From assembly GCA_944320415.1 (NCBI GenBank), contig CALUHJ010000004.1, forward strand, positions 62,001 to 126,000: a stretch of 64,000 bases of DNA, read 5' to 3'. Below the pieces are notes generated by a model, which was not told the DNA's origin, made no database searches, and was given only the letters and a program-made list of their open reading frames with translations. Numbering within the stretch: position 1 is the first letter of the stretch; every line of letters begins with the position of its first letter. This DNA comes from an uncultured Bacteroidales bacterium. GTDB lineage: Bacteria > Bacteroidota > Bacteroidia > Bacteroidales > P3. Shown here piece by piece: positions 27,201-37,159 of this stretch. The position numbers and the translations under genes were made by a program.

Positions 27201-30200
27201 CTTACAAGCAAATAATCAGTTGTATCATTCAACGCCGTATAGTCATTCGATGCATCTACCCATGCCCTTATTTTGTAAGTCTTTGAAGGATCTGACATAT
27301 CGGCTAAAGTATTAAACTTATAAACATAAGCCTGAGGGAAATTGTCATTTTGCGCAACATTGTTAGGCTGAATGATATCCGTACACGTTTCGGTAACGAC
27401 TACTTCCTCCGCATCAGCAGGTGATGTAGGTTTAATACTGTAACTTACAGAGAAGTTTGACAAAGGTTCAGTACCGTGATTAACCAATCTTGCTCTTATC
27501 GTATCCTGATCAGACATATATACCCATCCTTCAGGTATAGGTTCAACAATATCTATTGCAGAAGCATCAACTTGAGCACGAGCATCCAGATACACGGTAA
27601 CAGGTGAGAAATCACTCTTGCAAGGATATGCACCTGTCCTGAACACTCTCAGATAGAACGTGGTATCTTCAAACAACTGTGTAGTTGTATAATTCTTAGA
27701 AGCAGCATAAGATGTTGGTGCATAAAAAGGATCCGATGCAGTAGTCGAAGAATACCATTTTATGGCCAGATTATCCTCTTGTTCTGCTGAAGGATGTCCC
27801 CATGTAGCATAAGGAATATGATCATCCGTTACCACAGGTGCTGCAGGTGACAATAATGATATAACGGTTGAAGCCGTACTTGAGGTATCGTTAGCATGCA
27901 AATTGTCTCCGACTGTTTCCACTATGGTTCTGACATTCCAAGTCGTATCGGTATCACCTGTCGGATACAAATCAACCGTCTGAGTGAATGTATATGTCAA
28001 ACTTGCGCCAGGGTCCAACTTATTAAATGTGGCCATAGTGGTCTGATCCGTATAAGGGAAATTCAACGGCTCGGTAATTACAACATCAGGCTTGTTTTCA
28101 ATGAATAGAGTAACACTTATTTCATCCGTATCAGTTATAGAATATTGACCTTCGTTCTTTATTGTCGTCCTAAACTGTACATCCGTCAGATTACAACGTT
28201 CTGTAATAGAAGTTATGCCACTAATCTTCAAATCCTTTGCAGGTGTAACAAGGAACGAGGTATAAGCCGTATCATTGTTATGTGTAGTATCTCCGGCAAC
28301 GGTAGTATATACCATCATATACATAGGTGCATCATAAACCAAATTCAAAGGAGGATGGAAAGACTGCTGGAATGTGTACGTCATGGTTTCCAAAGAAGAC
28401 AATGTTCCGTTCCACGTTTCAGTTAAGGTTTGAACCTCTGTATCATCATACTTGTCATACTTGAGAACCGCTGTTATTTCAAAAGTGTTCATCGTATAGT
28501 TACCAAAATTCTTTACTTGAACAACAGGTGTCAACGGTTCGTTTTCAGTATAGTCTTCACCCTCTTCAGGTGTAATTATTTCAGGAACACCTGTATCAAT
28601 ACCTGTAAACTGATATTCATAAGCACCTATAGTAGGCTTTGGAGAAACAGGTCTGAAATTATCCAATATGTCCAAAGGCACATCATCCAACGGTTCAGCA
28701 GCCCTAACGATATCGGTAGGATAAACAAGACTCAAGGTAGAATCTCCTGTGAAAGGATTTTCTATTGAAACTGAATTTACATCCATACCGTTGGCTGTTC
28801 GCAACAAATCCAAATTAGACTTGTCCGTTCCCCAAGCAACAAACTTGCTTCCGTTTACAGCGTAATTATTATTATCCGAGAACGAAACTTGCGTTGCAGG
28901 AGCTTTTACATACATTGCATATCCCTTACCCTGATTATCCAAATTGTTGTTTTGAATTTGAATATTTGTACCGTCACCATCAACAGACAAGGCCTTGGAA
29001 TTAGTACTGTTCTTTGATGATTCTATTTTTACAGTGTTATAATAAACATTAAGCCATGATACATTTTCCAGTTCTATACCTATGCATGCAATATTTGTTG
29101 TAACATTTCTGGAACCGATTATAGCGATTTCATTATTTGCTATAAATGCAGGAGAAACCTGATTGAAATTAGAGTTTTTCAATGTTATTCCTGTTCTGAC
29201 CGCAGTTCCCTTTTCCAGATATATCCTGTTTGAAAGTATATCCAAATTGCCAAATATTCCATTCAATATTATAGCTCCCAATGTTATCTTTGATGTATCG
29301 GTTGTCATTCTGTTGTTCTTCACCATCAAGTTTTCCACTAATGAAGCTGTTAAACCCGATGTCGCGAAATCAACGAATTTATTTGCCGTCACATTCAAGT
29401 TTCTCACAGTATCTTCAACCAAAATCTGTGAAGAAGCTCCATAAAATTCATTCTCAACAAAGTTAATATTACTATTTTTCAGTAAAGACACCAACGCTGT
29501 TTCTTCAACTTTAGGAGAAGTAAAGTTCATACCTTCGAAAAGTATATTATCAGAGTTTGATACCTTGACAACAAAATCAACGGTATCTGTTACATTTATA
29601 GTGAAATCCTTGAAAGTAATATGATTAACTGAATCCGCACTCAACACATATCTGTTTTCATCGGTATCATCGGAGGTATAAGTCAAAATAACTCCATCTG
29701 ACAAACCTTTTATCACTATATTATTTTGTTCGTTATTTCCTTTCAGTGCAGGAATAGTTATCTGTTCATCATACGTACCCGGTTTTACGCCTACCTCTAT
29801 AGGTCCGCACAAGCCGGATACGACAAGAGCGTCAACAAACTCAGTAAAGTTTGCGAAACTGTCATCGTCATCAGGACCTATCGTAAGTTGTGTAATGGAA
29901 GATTCGTTACCTAGACATGAAGACAAAACAACTTCCAATGTATCATTCGTATGTATATCATCACACGATTTCGCTATCCATATCTTTATGACTATTTCTC
30001 CCGGCTCAAATGAATAATTTCCCAATGTAACAGTCTCTATTCCATTTTGAGCAATATTACCGCTCCATTCATAAACCTGCTGCTCAACACCATTTACAGA
30101 CCAATGTATATCCAAATCAGTCAATGCATCAGAACCGTAATTTTTAAATTCAACATCTACAGGTGTCTGTACACCTGCCAAAATATTAGCATCTTCTTCA

Positions 30201-33200
30201 GGAGAAACCAAACTCAATATACCTACATCACACGCAGGAATACCGGAAACTTCAACAACAATCGCCCCTCTCTCACTAATACAACCCTGTGAAGATATAT
30301 TGAACATCACATTAGGACGTCTGGTTCTATTACTACTGGACGGATTTCCCTCCCATGAACAAGCGTCTGCAGATGTACTCTTGTACATCAAAGATGCATT
30401 AAAATCCTCAAGATCCGTTTGGTTAACCTTTACTTTTCCATTCGTAACATTAGTAGCGAAACAAATCTCAACCACAAGATTTGAAACTCCATCATAATAA
30501 TACGGCTCATCGAAAGTCAATACCTTCCACGTACTTATGTCAGTAATCTCAGAAACGGAAAACTCAGTGGAATAAAATACTTCCTGCAATCCTGTTATCC
30601 AGTTTTCAAGGGAGTTCTCTGCAGTAGTTCCTATTTTAACTCTGTATTCACTAAAGTCAACATCATTATCAATATCCTCTATATGGAATGCCAAACTGTT
30701 CAACCATCCTGCTTCAATACCAACACTATTCAATTCAGAACTTCTGAACAAGTATTGTTCTTTTGCTCTTTTATTAGAGTGAGATAAAGGAGACGGAGAA
30801 GAAGATGTAGTATTTGTCAAGTTTCCCGTACCTACCGTTATGTCTATATTTTCATCTATCAAATATGCGACATAAAACGTATCCTGTTCATAAAGATAAG
30901 GTGTTGTATATGTATCTCCATTTGCCAGAATCTCCTCCGAATACGGATCAGCATACCATACTGTGGTATAATCGCCACCATCACTTGTAAGAACAGCCTG
31001 TTCTCCATAACCGATTGTCTCATGAATCTCGGCAACAGGTGGCTGAGGAGTACGTAACGATACTATTTCGACATAAGACGTATCGTTAGAATGTAATTGA
31101 TCTGATGTCAAATCCGAATAAACAACTATTTTCAATTGTCTGTCTTCCGTGAAAGCCGTCAAATCCAAACTTCCATTCAGAACATACTCAACTGTATCGA
31201 AAGATGATATGTTGCCTGTAAATGAATCCGTAAAACCTCCTACTTCAACATCATTTTCATACAACTTACATACGATAGGTATAGGATTGGTACTTGTTTG
31301 TGTTCCCGTATTTGTAATTTTTACCCTTATTTCTTCTTCCGACGTAAGTGTACAAGCTTCAAGTCCAAGCATTCCATCTACTGTCACCATTGCAATACCC
31401 GGATCTACTTCCGGCCTTTGATTCACAGTAACATTATATGCCGTTTTTTGTCCATAACATCCATTGTCTCTATATACAATCAAATTTTCATCAAACGTTC
31501 CCACCGTCATAGGATTTTCCGCAGAAGCAACCCTCCATCCCGACTGGGTATTATCCGTTGTAGATATTCTGGTTATTCCTGCAAACTTATCGCCATCTAC
31601 CTCCAATAGCAAATTAGAAGTAGAACCTGTCCAAATCTCCGTCGGAACAGTACCATCTGGGAATGTTGCATCATTCAAGGCAACGGCATCTACTACATTT
31701 CCTCCCGCATCCTTTATCACAAAACCGGCCTTATTTGTTTGGGATATAGTTATTGATGATCCTGTACCTATTCCCAATGCTTCATCCGTATCAACATTCG
31801 ATGGCGAAACCAATATCAGAGTAACCGCAGAATTTTTAGGCAAGATAAATCCATCAGGGAAAGAATACTCTTTTGTCATATTTCCAGTCAAATCAGCACT
31901 TGAGGAAGTAGCCTTTTCATAACAGAACGTATATCCAGTCAAATCTATATCTCCACTTCCCAAATTTGAGATTTCAAAAGCATTGTTTGATGTCAACCAT
32001 GAAGGCAACGGCTCTGTAAGACCTATCACCGAGGACTTGTTTATCTGTATTTCAGTAATTCTAACAACAGGTATTTCTCTCTTGAGGGAAAAATAAAATG
32101 TAGTATCCGCATATAATACAGATGTCTGCAAAGAATTAGACTTTAAGAAATATTCTTCATCCGTCTGGTTCAAATACCAATAGACGGAATCATTTGTATT
32201 TACAGTAAGCAATATGGAATTACCATAATCTACATTGGCTGTCTGTGGCTCCATAGCAGGCAATTCGTAATTTGACAAAACTACTGCTCGTGTCGTATCA
32301 TTATTGTTCACTGTATCTGCTGCCAATGAAGACCATGCAGTAAGATTGTAATGCATATCTCCAGAAGTTGCAGAAAAATCATAACCTGGAATAAACGTAT
32401 ATTCATACTCTATTCCCGGTTCTATTGCATATGTTATTGTACCATTCATAGGCGTTTGACTGTCTACTTGAAAATATATCTGCGTCGAATTTGCCGGTAT
32501 GGTATTTTCACTCGTGTTTTTAAACTTGACAATAATGCTTTGTTGTCCAAAATCACAGGCAGAATACGTTGGAATACCCGTAGAAGATTCCGAATAAGTA
32601 CCATAATCCGGCTTCACGGACATTACATAAAGATTGCTAGTCGGAGGATCGAACTCGACAGCTCCTATACATGGAGTTGCCGGTCTTGGACGACCATAAA
32701 AATCATCTGTAACTTGAGATATGGAAATAGCCTTATCACACAAGAACGTATTTGTTGTATTCAAATTGTTCCATGCTCCGAACAATGGATTTTCAGTATA
32801 GTAAGAAGCTGTTTCCAAAGAAAGTGACTGCCATTGTTCTGCATCTGCAATATTATCGGTATTGAATTTGAACAAAACAGCATTGGATGATGAAGAAACT
32901 TTATAATAAAGATTATTGGACAAATCAAACGAATTATTGACCGGCGTTTCTGACGCTCTTTCATAAACTGCGTACCCGCCTCCTTCACTGACAACAATAT
33001 TATTTTTAACATCAATATTTATCGAAGACTGTCCGGTATAACCCAAGCTAAGACCTATCGCATTTTTACCAGTCAATCCTGCGTCCAACGCATACATGTT
33101 ATTATTGGCAATAACCACATCCCTGCCGGAAAGGAAATTGATACCATAAACCGTTACGTTACTTCCAGTTGTATTGGTGTTATTGACACTTATTTTGTTG

Positions 33201-35947
33201 TTAACAACCCTTGAAGAAGTACTTTGTACTGAATTAGATATATTGATCGCACTTATTCCCGACAAAACAAATGAATTCTTATTTACATCGAAATCCTTTA
33301 CCGATTGCAACATTACTGCTGTCTTTGTTCCGCCAACAGAAGTAAGATTATCCGGAAATTCCGTTTCAAATGTATTTCCACTTATAATCAATCCATCCGT
33401 ATATTCAGCATATATACTGTTATCAGGTATATAATTAGCCAAAGACGGTGTAGTTATCTTGAAAAGAGACTTCTCTATTGATATACCACTTGTCATAGAA
33501 GTCGGTGACAGACCTTTTATGTTTATCTGTTTATTTGCGGAAGATAAAAACTGACAACTGTCTATCTTCACATTCTTACCCTCTGCTATATCAAGCAAAA
33601 CAGACATACCCAAGTAATTTGAAGCATCAAACTTACAATTTACAAAAGAAACATCATCCGTAGCAACAGACATGTTTACTATTTTTGGGGTTGAGCTGTT
33701 AGGGTAAGCATCTGCAGCCTTAAAAATCAAATTCTCAAACTTGTAATGTTTTCCATTGGACAAATCTAAAACAGAATTTCCAACTGCTTCATCCAATGTA
33801 AAAGTCACAGGATTATCAGGCATAGCACTTGATAACGTTACTGTATTCGTTGCTGATGCACCTGGAACATTGGTTGGAAAATTCATTACATCTCTATAAG
33901 GTGCATCATCGGGAAGATTTGCTATTTTAACCTCAACAGGAGCTCCAACGCCACATAACTCCAAATATCTGAACAACTCTTTGAAGTTATCAAACTTCCT
34001 GTCCGAAGCAACTCCGGAAACATCCCCGACGGAATATGTTCCGTTCATGGCACCGTCACAAGACACTATTTCAAAATAAGCGGTATCATTCTCCTGATTC
34101 CAATCTATATCCGGAGGCAACAAATCAACCCATGCCTTTACATATCTGTATCCTGGTGTCAAAGACATTGAATTGGTAATGCCGTAGCATACCGAATCAC
34201 CAGAAGCGAGTGTTCCGCTCCATGTAGAATTACCTGTATTTCCATCATCGGACATATATGTCAGTTTTACCTGGCTCAAATCCTCAGAACCGTCATTACG
34301 CAAATATACACTTAACTGACTTGGTGTTCCTGCATCTATCTTGTAATTTGAAGGCTGACATAAAACACCTGAAACGGCAGGGTCATTTGCAAGTACACAT
34401 GTATTCAAAAAATTAAATTTGAAATTAGGCTTATACCCCAAAGTAGGACTTGCTGCACTGAACAATGCGGAGCAAGCCTCTACATAAGCCGTTCCCGTTT
34501 GTTCGTATTTCAAAGTGATTGCTCCACCTGTCGCCGCAATACATTCTATTTTCGTAACACCACCTGTTGCCGGAGCCTCACCCCAACAAACCTTTATCAA
34601 CAAGTCGCTTACTCCATCCCACATGAACGGTTCACTGAATTCTATATATTGTTCTCCTATGGCAGGAGTTACATAACTAGGTTCATTAACGACATTGGTC
34701 AATGTGGTAGCAGCATACTGATATTGTTGATCAAGAACCACATCTGGAGAAATATTTCCTATATACATCTTGAAACCTGGCATTATAAAGCCGGTTGCAG
34801 CCTGAGTAACATTATAATACAATCCACCTATTTCTCCAGCAGAACATCCGGCAGCCAACAATTCTTCAGCTGTATATCGCATTTGATACAAAGCAGCCTT
34901 CACACTGGTATTAATCATCATGGATTGAGCCGATATACCGGTAGTTTTTACCGGAACAACTCCTGTGAATGGTCTTATGGTTGTAAATTCATTATAGGTG
35001 CCATATACATAAGGGTACCTTATCTGATTGCCTTTCAAATCCTTGACTACAACTTTCCACTTTGTAACGCTTTGAAATCCGTTAAAAGGTATAGTACCTT
35101 CATACATGTTGGCCTCTCCAGCGACCTTCGCCATATTGACAACAGTGGGAGTAGTCTCATCATCAAACATATATTCTATGGTAACAGCATCAGGAGTCGT
35201 CGCCATAGCTCCCTGAGCATCCCTTATATCCATTTTCACAACTATGTCGGAACATGTAGGGAACATATCCATATTCGGAGCACTAACTATGGACCTTATC
35301 TGAGGGACACGCACCTCGTCTCCGGGAACCTGTGCGGCAAAGAGTCTTATGTCATCCAAAAACCATCCCGCAAACTGAGCTGCAGTTCCGGTCGCCGAAG
35401 GCACAACAAACCTTATCTGGAAACTCGTAGCACTTGCCCCCAACGTATTATACAAATAGAAAATCTCATTTTTCCACATAGAATTGTCTACCGGTGCAGG
35501 CGTATTTCCTTCCCAATACTGCACCTTATAGAAACTACCTGCAAAACTTGTAGTTCCTGCACCATAACTAGGGTCATAACAATTGGGGTTCTGAATTCCG
35601 GACATACCCAAAACGGCCCATGTCCCGTCAGGCTTCTTAACCTCAACCCTTCCTCCGTTCTGATTGTTCAGCATGGGAATATGACTGAACTCCAAACGAG
35701 TGGCACATCCTGCCGTTATGTTAAAAACAGGCGATGTAATAATCACATCTGAACTTCCCGGCGCTATCTTCAATGAACTGTTGCCGGTTGCGGCAACATC
35801 CGTAACAATAGTCGCTCCAGTTATCGTCCACCCTGTCGGTGCACCCGATTCAAAATCGACATGAGTCAAAATCGCAGGCCCACTTTGAGAAAAAACAACA
35901 CCCGTCAAAAAAGTCAACAAAATCGCAAATAGTGAAACTTTTTTCAT
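24212..35947 (-). CDS. Giant T9SS type A surface protein (3,911 residues)
   Basis: Signal peptide (1-20, ending VFSQ), then a MAM/jelly-roll domain (about 30-215) and fibronectin/CARDB-like segments. A right-handed beta-helix (about 640-1065) precedes a lamin-tail domain (about 1300-1430, VVRITEIQINKSS). A second beta-helix (about 2020-2420) follows, then more CARDB-like repeats and a GEVED domain (about 2960-3085, WIRVFMDWNRDGVFD). A second MAM-like domain (about 3190-3370) and further CARDB-like repeats lead to a T9SS type A sorting domain (about 3830-3911, GQEVKTVEGKYGQGHNTIVL). Repeated NNDT/HNDTT motifs end many Ig-like units. No catalytic motif is seen; adhesion or polymer binding is inferred. 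Confidence 0.93.
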   Translation of the reverse strand: MKKVSLFAILLTFLTGVVFSQSGPAILTHVDFESGAPTGWTITGATIVTDVAATGNSSLKIAPGSSDVIITSPVFNITAGCATRLEFSHIPMLNNQNGGRVEVKKPDGTWAVLGMSGIQNPNCYDPSYGAGTTSFAGSFYKVQYWEGNTPAPVDNSMWKNEIFYLYNTLGASATSFQIRFVVPSATGTAAQFAGWFLDDIRLFAAQVPGDEVRVPQIRSIVSAPNMDMFPTCSDIVVKMDIRDAQGAMATTPDAVTIEYMFDDETTPTVVNMAKVAGEANMYEGTIPFNGFQSVTKWKVVVKDLKGNQIRYPYVYGTYNEFTTIRPFTGVVPVKTTGISAQSMMINTSVKAALYQMRYTAEELLAAGCSAGEIGGLYYNVTQAATGFIMPGFKMYIGNISPDVVLDQQYQYAATTLTNVVNEPSYVTPAIGEQYIEFSEPFMWDGVSDLLIKVCWGEAPATGGVTKIECIAATGGAITLKYEQTGTAYVEACSALFSAASPTLGYKPNFKFNFLNTCVLANDPAVSGVLCQPSNYKIDAGTPSQLSVYLRNDGSEDLSQVKLTYMSDDGNTGNSTWSGTLASGDSVCYGITNSMSLTPGYRYVKAWVDLLPPDIDWNQENDTAYFEIVSCDGAMNGTYSVGDVSGVASDRKFDNFKELFRYLELCGVGAPVEVKIANLPDDAPYRDVMNFPTNVPGASATNTVTLSSAMPDNPVTFTLDEAVGNSVLDLSNGKHYKFENLIFKAADAYPNSSTPKIVNMSVATDDVSFVNCKFDASNYLGMSVLLDIAEGKNVKIDSCQFLSSANKQINIKGLSPTSMTSGISIEKSLFKITTPSLANYIPDNSIYAEYTDGLIISGNTFETEFPDNLTSVGGTKTAVMLQSVKDFDVNKNSFVLSGISAINISNSVQSTSSRVVNNKISVNNTNTTGSNVTVYGINFLSGRDVVIANNNMYALDAGLTGKNAIGLSLGYTGQSSINIDVKNNIVVSEGGGYAVYERASETPVNNSFDLSNNLYYKVSSSSNAVLFKFNTDNIADAEQWQSLSLETASYYTENPLFGAWNNLNTTNTFLCDKAISISQVTDDFYGRPRPATPCIGAVEFDPPTSNLYVMSVKPDYGTYSESSTGIPTYSACDFGQQSIIVKFKNTSENTIPANSTQIYFQVDSQTPMNGTITYAIEPGIEYEYTFIPGYDFSATSGDMHYNLTAWSSLAADTVNNNDTTRAVVLSNYELPAMEPQTANVDYGNSILLTVNTNDSVYWYLNQTDEEYFLKSNSLQTSVLYADTTFYFSLKREIPVVRITEIQINKSSVIGLTEPLPSWLTSNNAFEISNLGSGDIDLTGYTFCYEKATSSSADLTGNMTKEYSFPDGFILPKNSAVTLILVSPSNVDTDEALGIGTGSSITISQTNKAGFVIKDAGGNVVDAVALNDATFPDGTVPTEIWTGSTSNLLLEVDGDKFAGITRISTTDNTQSGWRVASAENPMTVGTFDENLIVYRDNGCYGQKTAYNVTVNQRPEVDPGIAMVTVDGMLGLEACTLTSEEEIRVKITNTGTQTSTNPIPIVCKLYENDVEVGGFTDSFTGNISSFDTVEYVLNGSLDLTAFTEDRQLKIVVYSDLTSDQLHSNDTSYVEIVSLRTPQPPVAEIHETIGYGEQAVLTSDGGDYTTVWYADPYSEEILANGDTYTTPYLYEQDTFYVAYLIDENIDITVGTGNLTNTTSSSPSPLSHSNKRAKEQYLFRSSELNSVGIEAGWLNSLAFHIEDIDNDVDFSEYRVKIGTTAENSLENWITGLQEVFYSTEFSVSEITDISTWKVLTFDEPYYYDGVSNLVVEICFATNVTNGKVKVNQTDLEDFNASLMYKSTSADACSWEGNPSSSNRTRRPNVMFNISSQGCISERGAIVVEVSGIPACDVGILSLVSPEEDANILAGVQTPVDVEFKNYGSDALTDLDIHWSVNGVEQQVYEWSGNIAQNGIETVTLGNYSFEPGEIVIKIWIAKSCDDIHTNDTLEVVLSSCLGNESSITQLTIGPDDDDSFANFTEFVDALVVSGLCGPIEVGVKPGTYDEQITIPALKGNNEQNNIVIKGLSDGVILTYTSDDTDENRYVLSADSVNHITFKDFTINVTDTVDFVVKVSNSDNILFEGMNFTSPKVEETALVSLLKNSNINFVENEFYGASSQILVEDTVRNLNVTANKFVDFATSGLTASLVENLMVKNNRMTTDTSKITLGAIILNGIFGNLDILSNRIYLEKGTAVRTGITLKNSNFNQVSPAFIANNEIAIIGSRNVTTNIACIGIELENVSWLNVYYNTVKIESSKNSTNSKALSVDGDGTNIQIQNNNLDNQGKGYAMYVKAPATQVSFSDNNNYAVNGSKFVAWGTDKSNLDLLRTANGMDVNSVSIENPFTGDSTLSLVYPTDIVRAAEPLDDVPLDILDNFRPVSPKPTIGAYEYQFTGIDTGVPEIITPEEGEDYTENEPLTPVVQVKNFGNYTMNTFEITAVLKYDKYDDTEVQTLTETWNGTLSSLETMTYTFQQSFHPPLNLVYDAPMYMMVYTTVAGDTTHNNDTAYTSFLVTPAKDLKISGITSITERCNLTDVQFRTTIKNEGQYSITDTDEISVTLFIENKPDVVITEPLNFPYTDQTTMATFNKLDPGASLTYTFTQTVDLYPTGDTDTTWNVRTIVETVGDNLHANDTSSTASTVISLLSPAAPVVTDDHIPYATWGHPSAEQEDNLAIKWYSSTTASDPFYAPTSYAASKNYTTTQLFEDTTFYLRVFRTGAYPCKSDFSPVTVYLDARAQVDASAIDIVEPIPEGWVYMSDQDTIRARLVNHGTEPLSNFSVSYSIKPTSPADAEEVVVTETCTDIIQPNNVAQNDNFPQAYVYKFNTLADMSDPSKTYKIRAWVDASNDYTALNDTTDYLLVRPKNGNTLYCTPNVTNPVSLDISRVQMGTVDNANSAFGATYTDYTETVSPVVLFKGVSDTLYVQVDYSSPMEIPESPVGGWIRVFMDWNRDGVFDVATELVASDTTWAGALFKSKIDVPANTMNGMTRMRIMLKQRGNSEEFGPCDTYGDGEVEDYKVQIRTVENVNAEMKRFVSPSEFAYTAQQEVKVLMSNSGLTPLTSAVIKWTLNDGEENTYNWSGNIASGESVPITLGTVDLALGMNNLKAYVNVNGDTYNVNDTVRMNTYLFREFTIPYSTNFDEEEVNDHFYAYNVNLANPTNCWEMGTPASTNTTIKEAYSAPNCWKTVLDGKYPKNNESILYSPVFNIDLIKPDTLSFMLRSSVTTPTKMTVEYLNWENKWVNLTAIADEEGGLNAENWYDDEEGTAFTTSRTWRKVSYSLAKVSHLFGNKFQLRFVFRSGNGSQSDGFAIDDISIKRALRPQDAGVVSINLEPTNLPNYGSYYYPRVEIRNFGTQTLNNIEVCYISEGMHIPICESITSAGILPETTGEYTFQRGTYLTVDSPDPFEICAFTRLNPTDVYTDNDSSCASIVIGPLQKDVGIVEIVSPLDQIVSNDQVEVSLHIKNFGIDVISELPISYEVSGGNVNTEMIYFNPPLYNGDEYIYRFNQKFLASFGVVNLKCWTGLDGDFYHDNDTVYRRLEGSNMIRDLEAKSITIDDADPDNISVQLDFMNRSSVGISNITVGYYYNGDITNAVEETYRLGNAVPAGTMGHHKFQAVLPRDTYTGITAYVTVPDEVDRSNDTTNVLYMGYRDGVADTIYIEQTSAPDCKVQLRAHNAGTLGGNTQVTAHLVLNGDMANKITETFTWEYDEPNPRLTRYMTFSTRIPRSENGTYNVMAWIDYPYDADHRNDTTHAYVVQSFVDLDDEAQYVKFELEQNRPNPFDNATSIGFTLPEAGYAKLVITNNLGQEVKTVEGKYGQGHNTIVLTDLKLPEGVYYYTMYYKNVKKGRKMIVVK

Positions 35948-36006
35948 ATCTTATAATCCTTTATTATTACCGTATTCTTATTGTCATCACCTTACCATTG
36001 ACTGCA

Positions 36007-36040
36007 CAAAGGCAAGTATAAAATCCATTTAACCGACAAA
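36007..36040 (-). promoter_or_regulatory. Weak promoter candidate for the giant surface protein gene
   Basis: On the minus strand TTTG (plus 36037-36040), a 22-bp spacer and TGCCTTTG (plus 36007-36014), one mismatch from the -7 consensus. The leader would be about 55 nt. Confidence 0.4.
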
Positions 36041-36179
36041 TTTACAATTTTTTTCCTGTCTGACAAATTTTTCTTTTAAAGACACATTTTTAAATCCGCC
36101 CGTTAGTTAGTAAAACTTAAAAACAACACAGTATCAAACTTTAATAAGAATATCCGTCATTTATTTCAAATGAAATTGC

Positions 36180-36187
36180 TAACTTTG
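36180..36187 (+). promoter_or_regulatory. -7 box abutting the start codon at 36192
   Basis: TAACTTTG is an exact -7 match, yet only 4 bases separate it from the ATG. Transcription would start at or just after the start codon, implying a leaderless message. No -33 TTTG is seen at 19-22 bp, which weakens the call. Confidence 0.45.
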
Positions 36188-36191
36188 CCAT

Positions 36192-36701
36192 ATGAAAAAG
36201 GCATTCGTTTTTGTTTTTGCATTACTTGCATCGCAATTGCTGTTATCACAAGATTCCGGATTTGTCTTACTTAAATACATATTGCAACCTCAAAACAAAA
36301 CGATAGAGGTGTGGGCCAATCTGACAGATCACCGTTTGGACCCCAAAAATCCATTCTCCTACTTTTGGGTCATTTCATCACGCACGGGTGAAAAAAGAGA
36401 ACTGACAGAAGATGAAATGAGAAAGGAGTTCAAGATAAAAATCAAAAAGAACAAAAAAATAAACGAAGATTCATACATCCTTAAATTCAATTCCATAAAG
36501 GAATATGACATGTACCTCAACTACCACTACGGCACCAAAAGCTATTTGTTCTACACCAGAATGGGAGAAAAATGGATGTATTCCGTAACGGACATTTACC
36601 TGAACTACAATCCTGAAAAACCGGACAAGCTGAAAAGCGTAAAAGTAAGAAGCCTGAAAATGCCGACAGGGTCGCTGCATTTCCGGGAATATGAAAGATA
36701 A
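36192..36701 (+). CDS. Exported protein of unknown function
   Basis: Protein of 169 residues with signal peptide MKKAFVFVFALLASQLLLSQ. The mature part is Lys/Tyr-rich and beta-type (FVLLKYILQPQNKTIEVWANLTDHRLDPKNPFSYFW) and ends with a probable strand GSLHFREYER. No family is recognised. The only good Met for a signal peptide is at 36192, although a -7 box lies just 4 bases upstream. It is followed 23 bp later by another small exported protein and is probably co-transcribed with it. Confidence 0.82.
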   Translation: MKKAFVFVFALLASQLLLSQDSGFVLLKYILQPQNKTIEVWANLTDHRLDPKNPFSYFWVISSRTGEKRELTEDEMRKEFKIKIKKNKKINEDSYILKFNSIKEYDMYLNYHYGTKSYLFYTRMGEKWMYSVTDIYLNYNPEKPDKLKSVKVRSLKMPTGSLHFREYER

Positions 36702-36724
36702 CAGTAAAATACAGCATAAACATC

Positions 36725-37159
36725 ATGAAAAAAATTTTGGTATCCATTATAATTTTGTCTGCTTTCAGTGCATTCAACGTCGTACATGCCCAGAGAATAG
36801 ATGAAAGCTGCGAAATAATAGCCACAAGCATCAAGGACGGACAATACAAGGAATTTACGATAGACGGAGCAGGCTATCTGTCCTATCTGTGGACTGACGG
36901 CAAAGGTTCGGAAACATCTCTGAAGATAGATCTAACACAAGTGACCATTTCCAAGGACGTAAGCATGAGCGGATACAAGGTATGGGTCAACTGCATAGAC
37001 GGAACAAACTGCATAACGGAAAAAGGCATAGTAGGAGACGACCGGAATTATTACAGCGAATTTCCCCGCACGTATCTGCCGGCCAAATCCGAAAGTGACA
37101 TGAACGCCATATACTATCAGATGGAATATCTGCTGAAACTGGCCAACGGCATCAGATAA
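36725..37159 (+). CDS. Exported protein of unknown function
   Basis: Protein of 144 residues with signal peptide MKKILVSIIILSAFSAFNVVHAQ. The mature part has two Cys in VWVNCIDGTNCITEKG, which may be disulfide-linked, and a helical C-terminus. No family is recognised. It probably shares a transcript with the small exported protein upstream. Its last 8 bp overlap the convergent SGNH hydrolase gene. Confidence 0.8.
   Translation: MKKILVSIIILSAFSAFNVVHAQRIDESCEIIATSIKDGQYKEFTIDGAGYLSYLWTDGKGSETSLKIDLTQVTISKDVSMSGYKVWVNCIDGTNCITEKGIVGDDRNYYSEFPRTYLPAKSESDMNAIYYQMEYLLKLANGIR

Noticed and set aside
34499..35752. A 417-codon open frame opposite the giant surface protein gene
   Set aside because: It is Ser/Arg/Ile-rich with no recognisable domain, has no promoter or start context and lies wholly within a clear coding gene; it is a shadow frame. 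Shorter frames over hutH, metK and hisS were rejected for the same reason.
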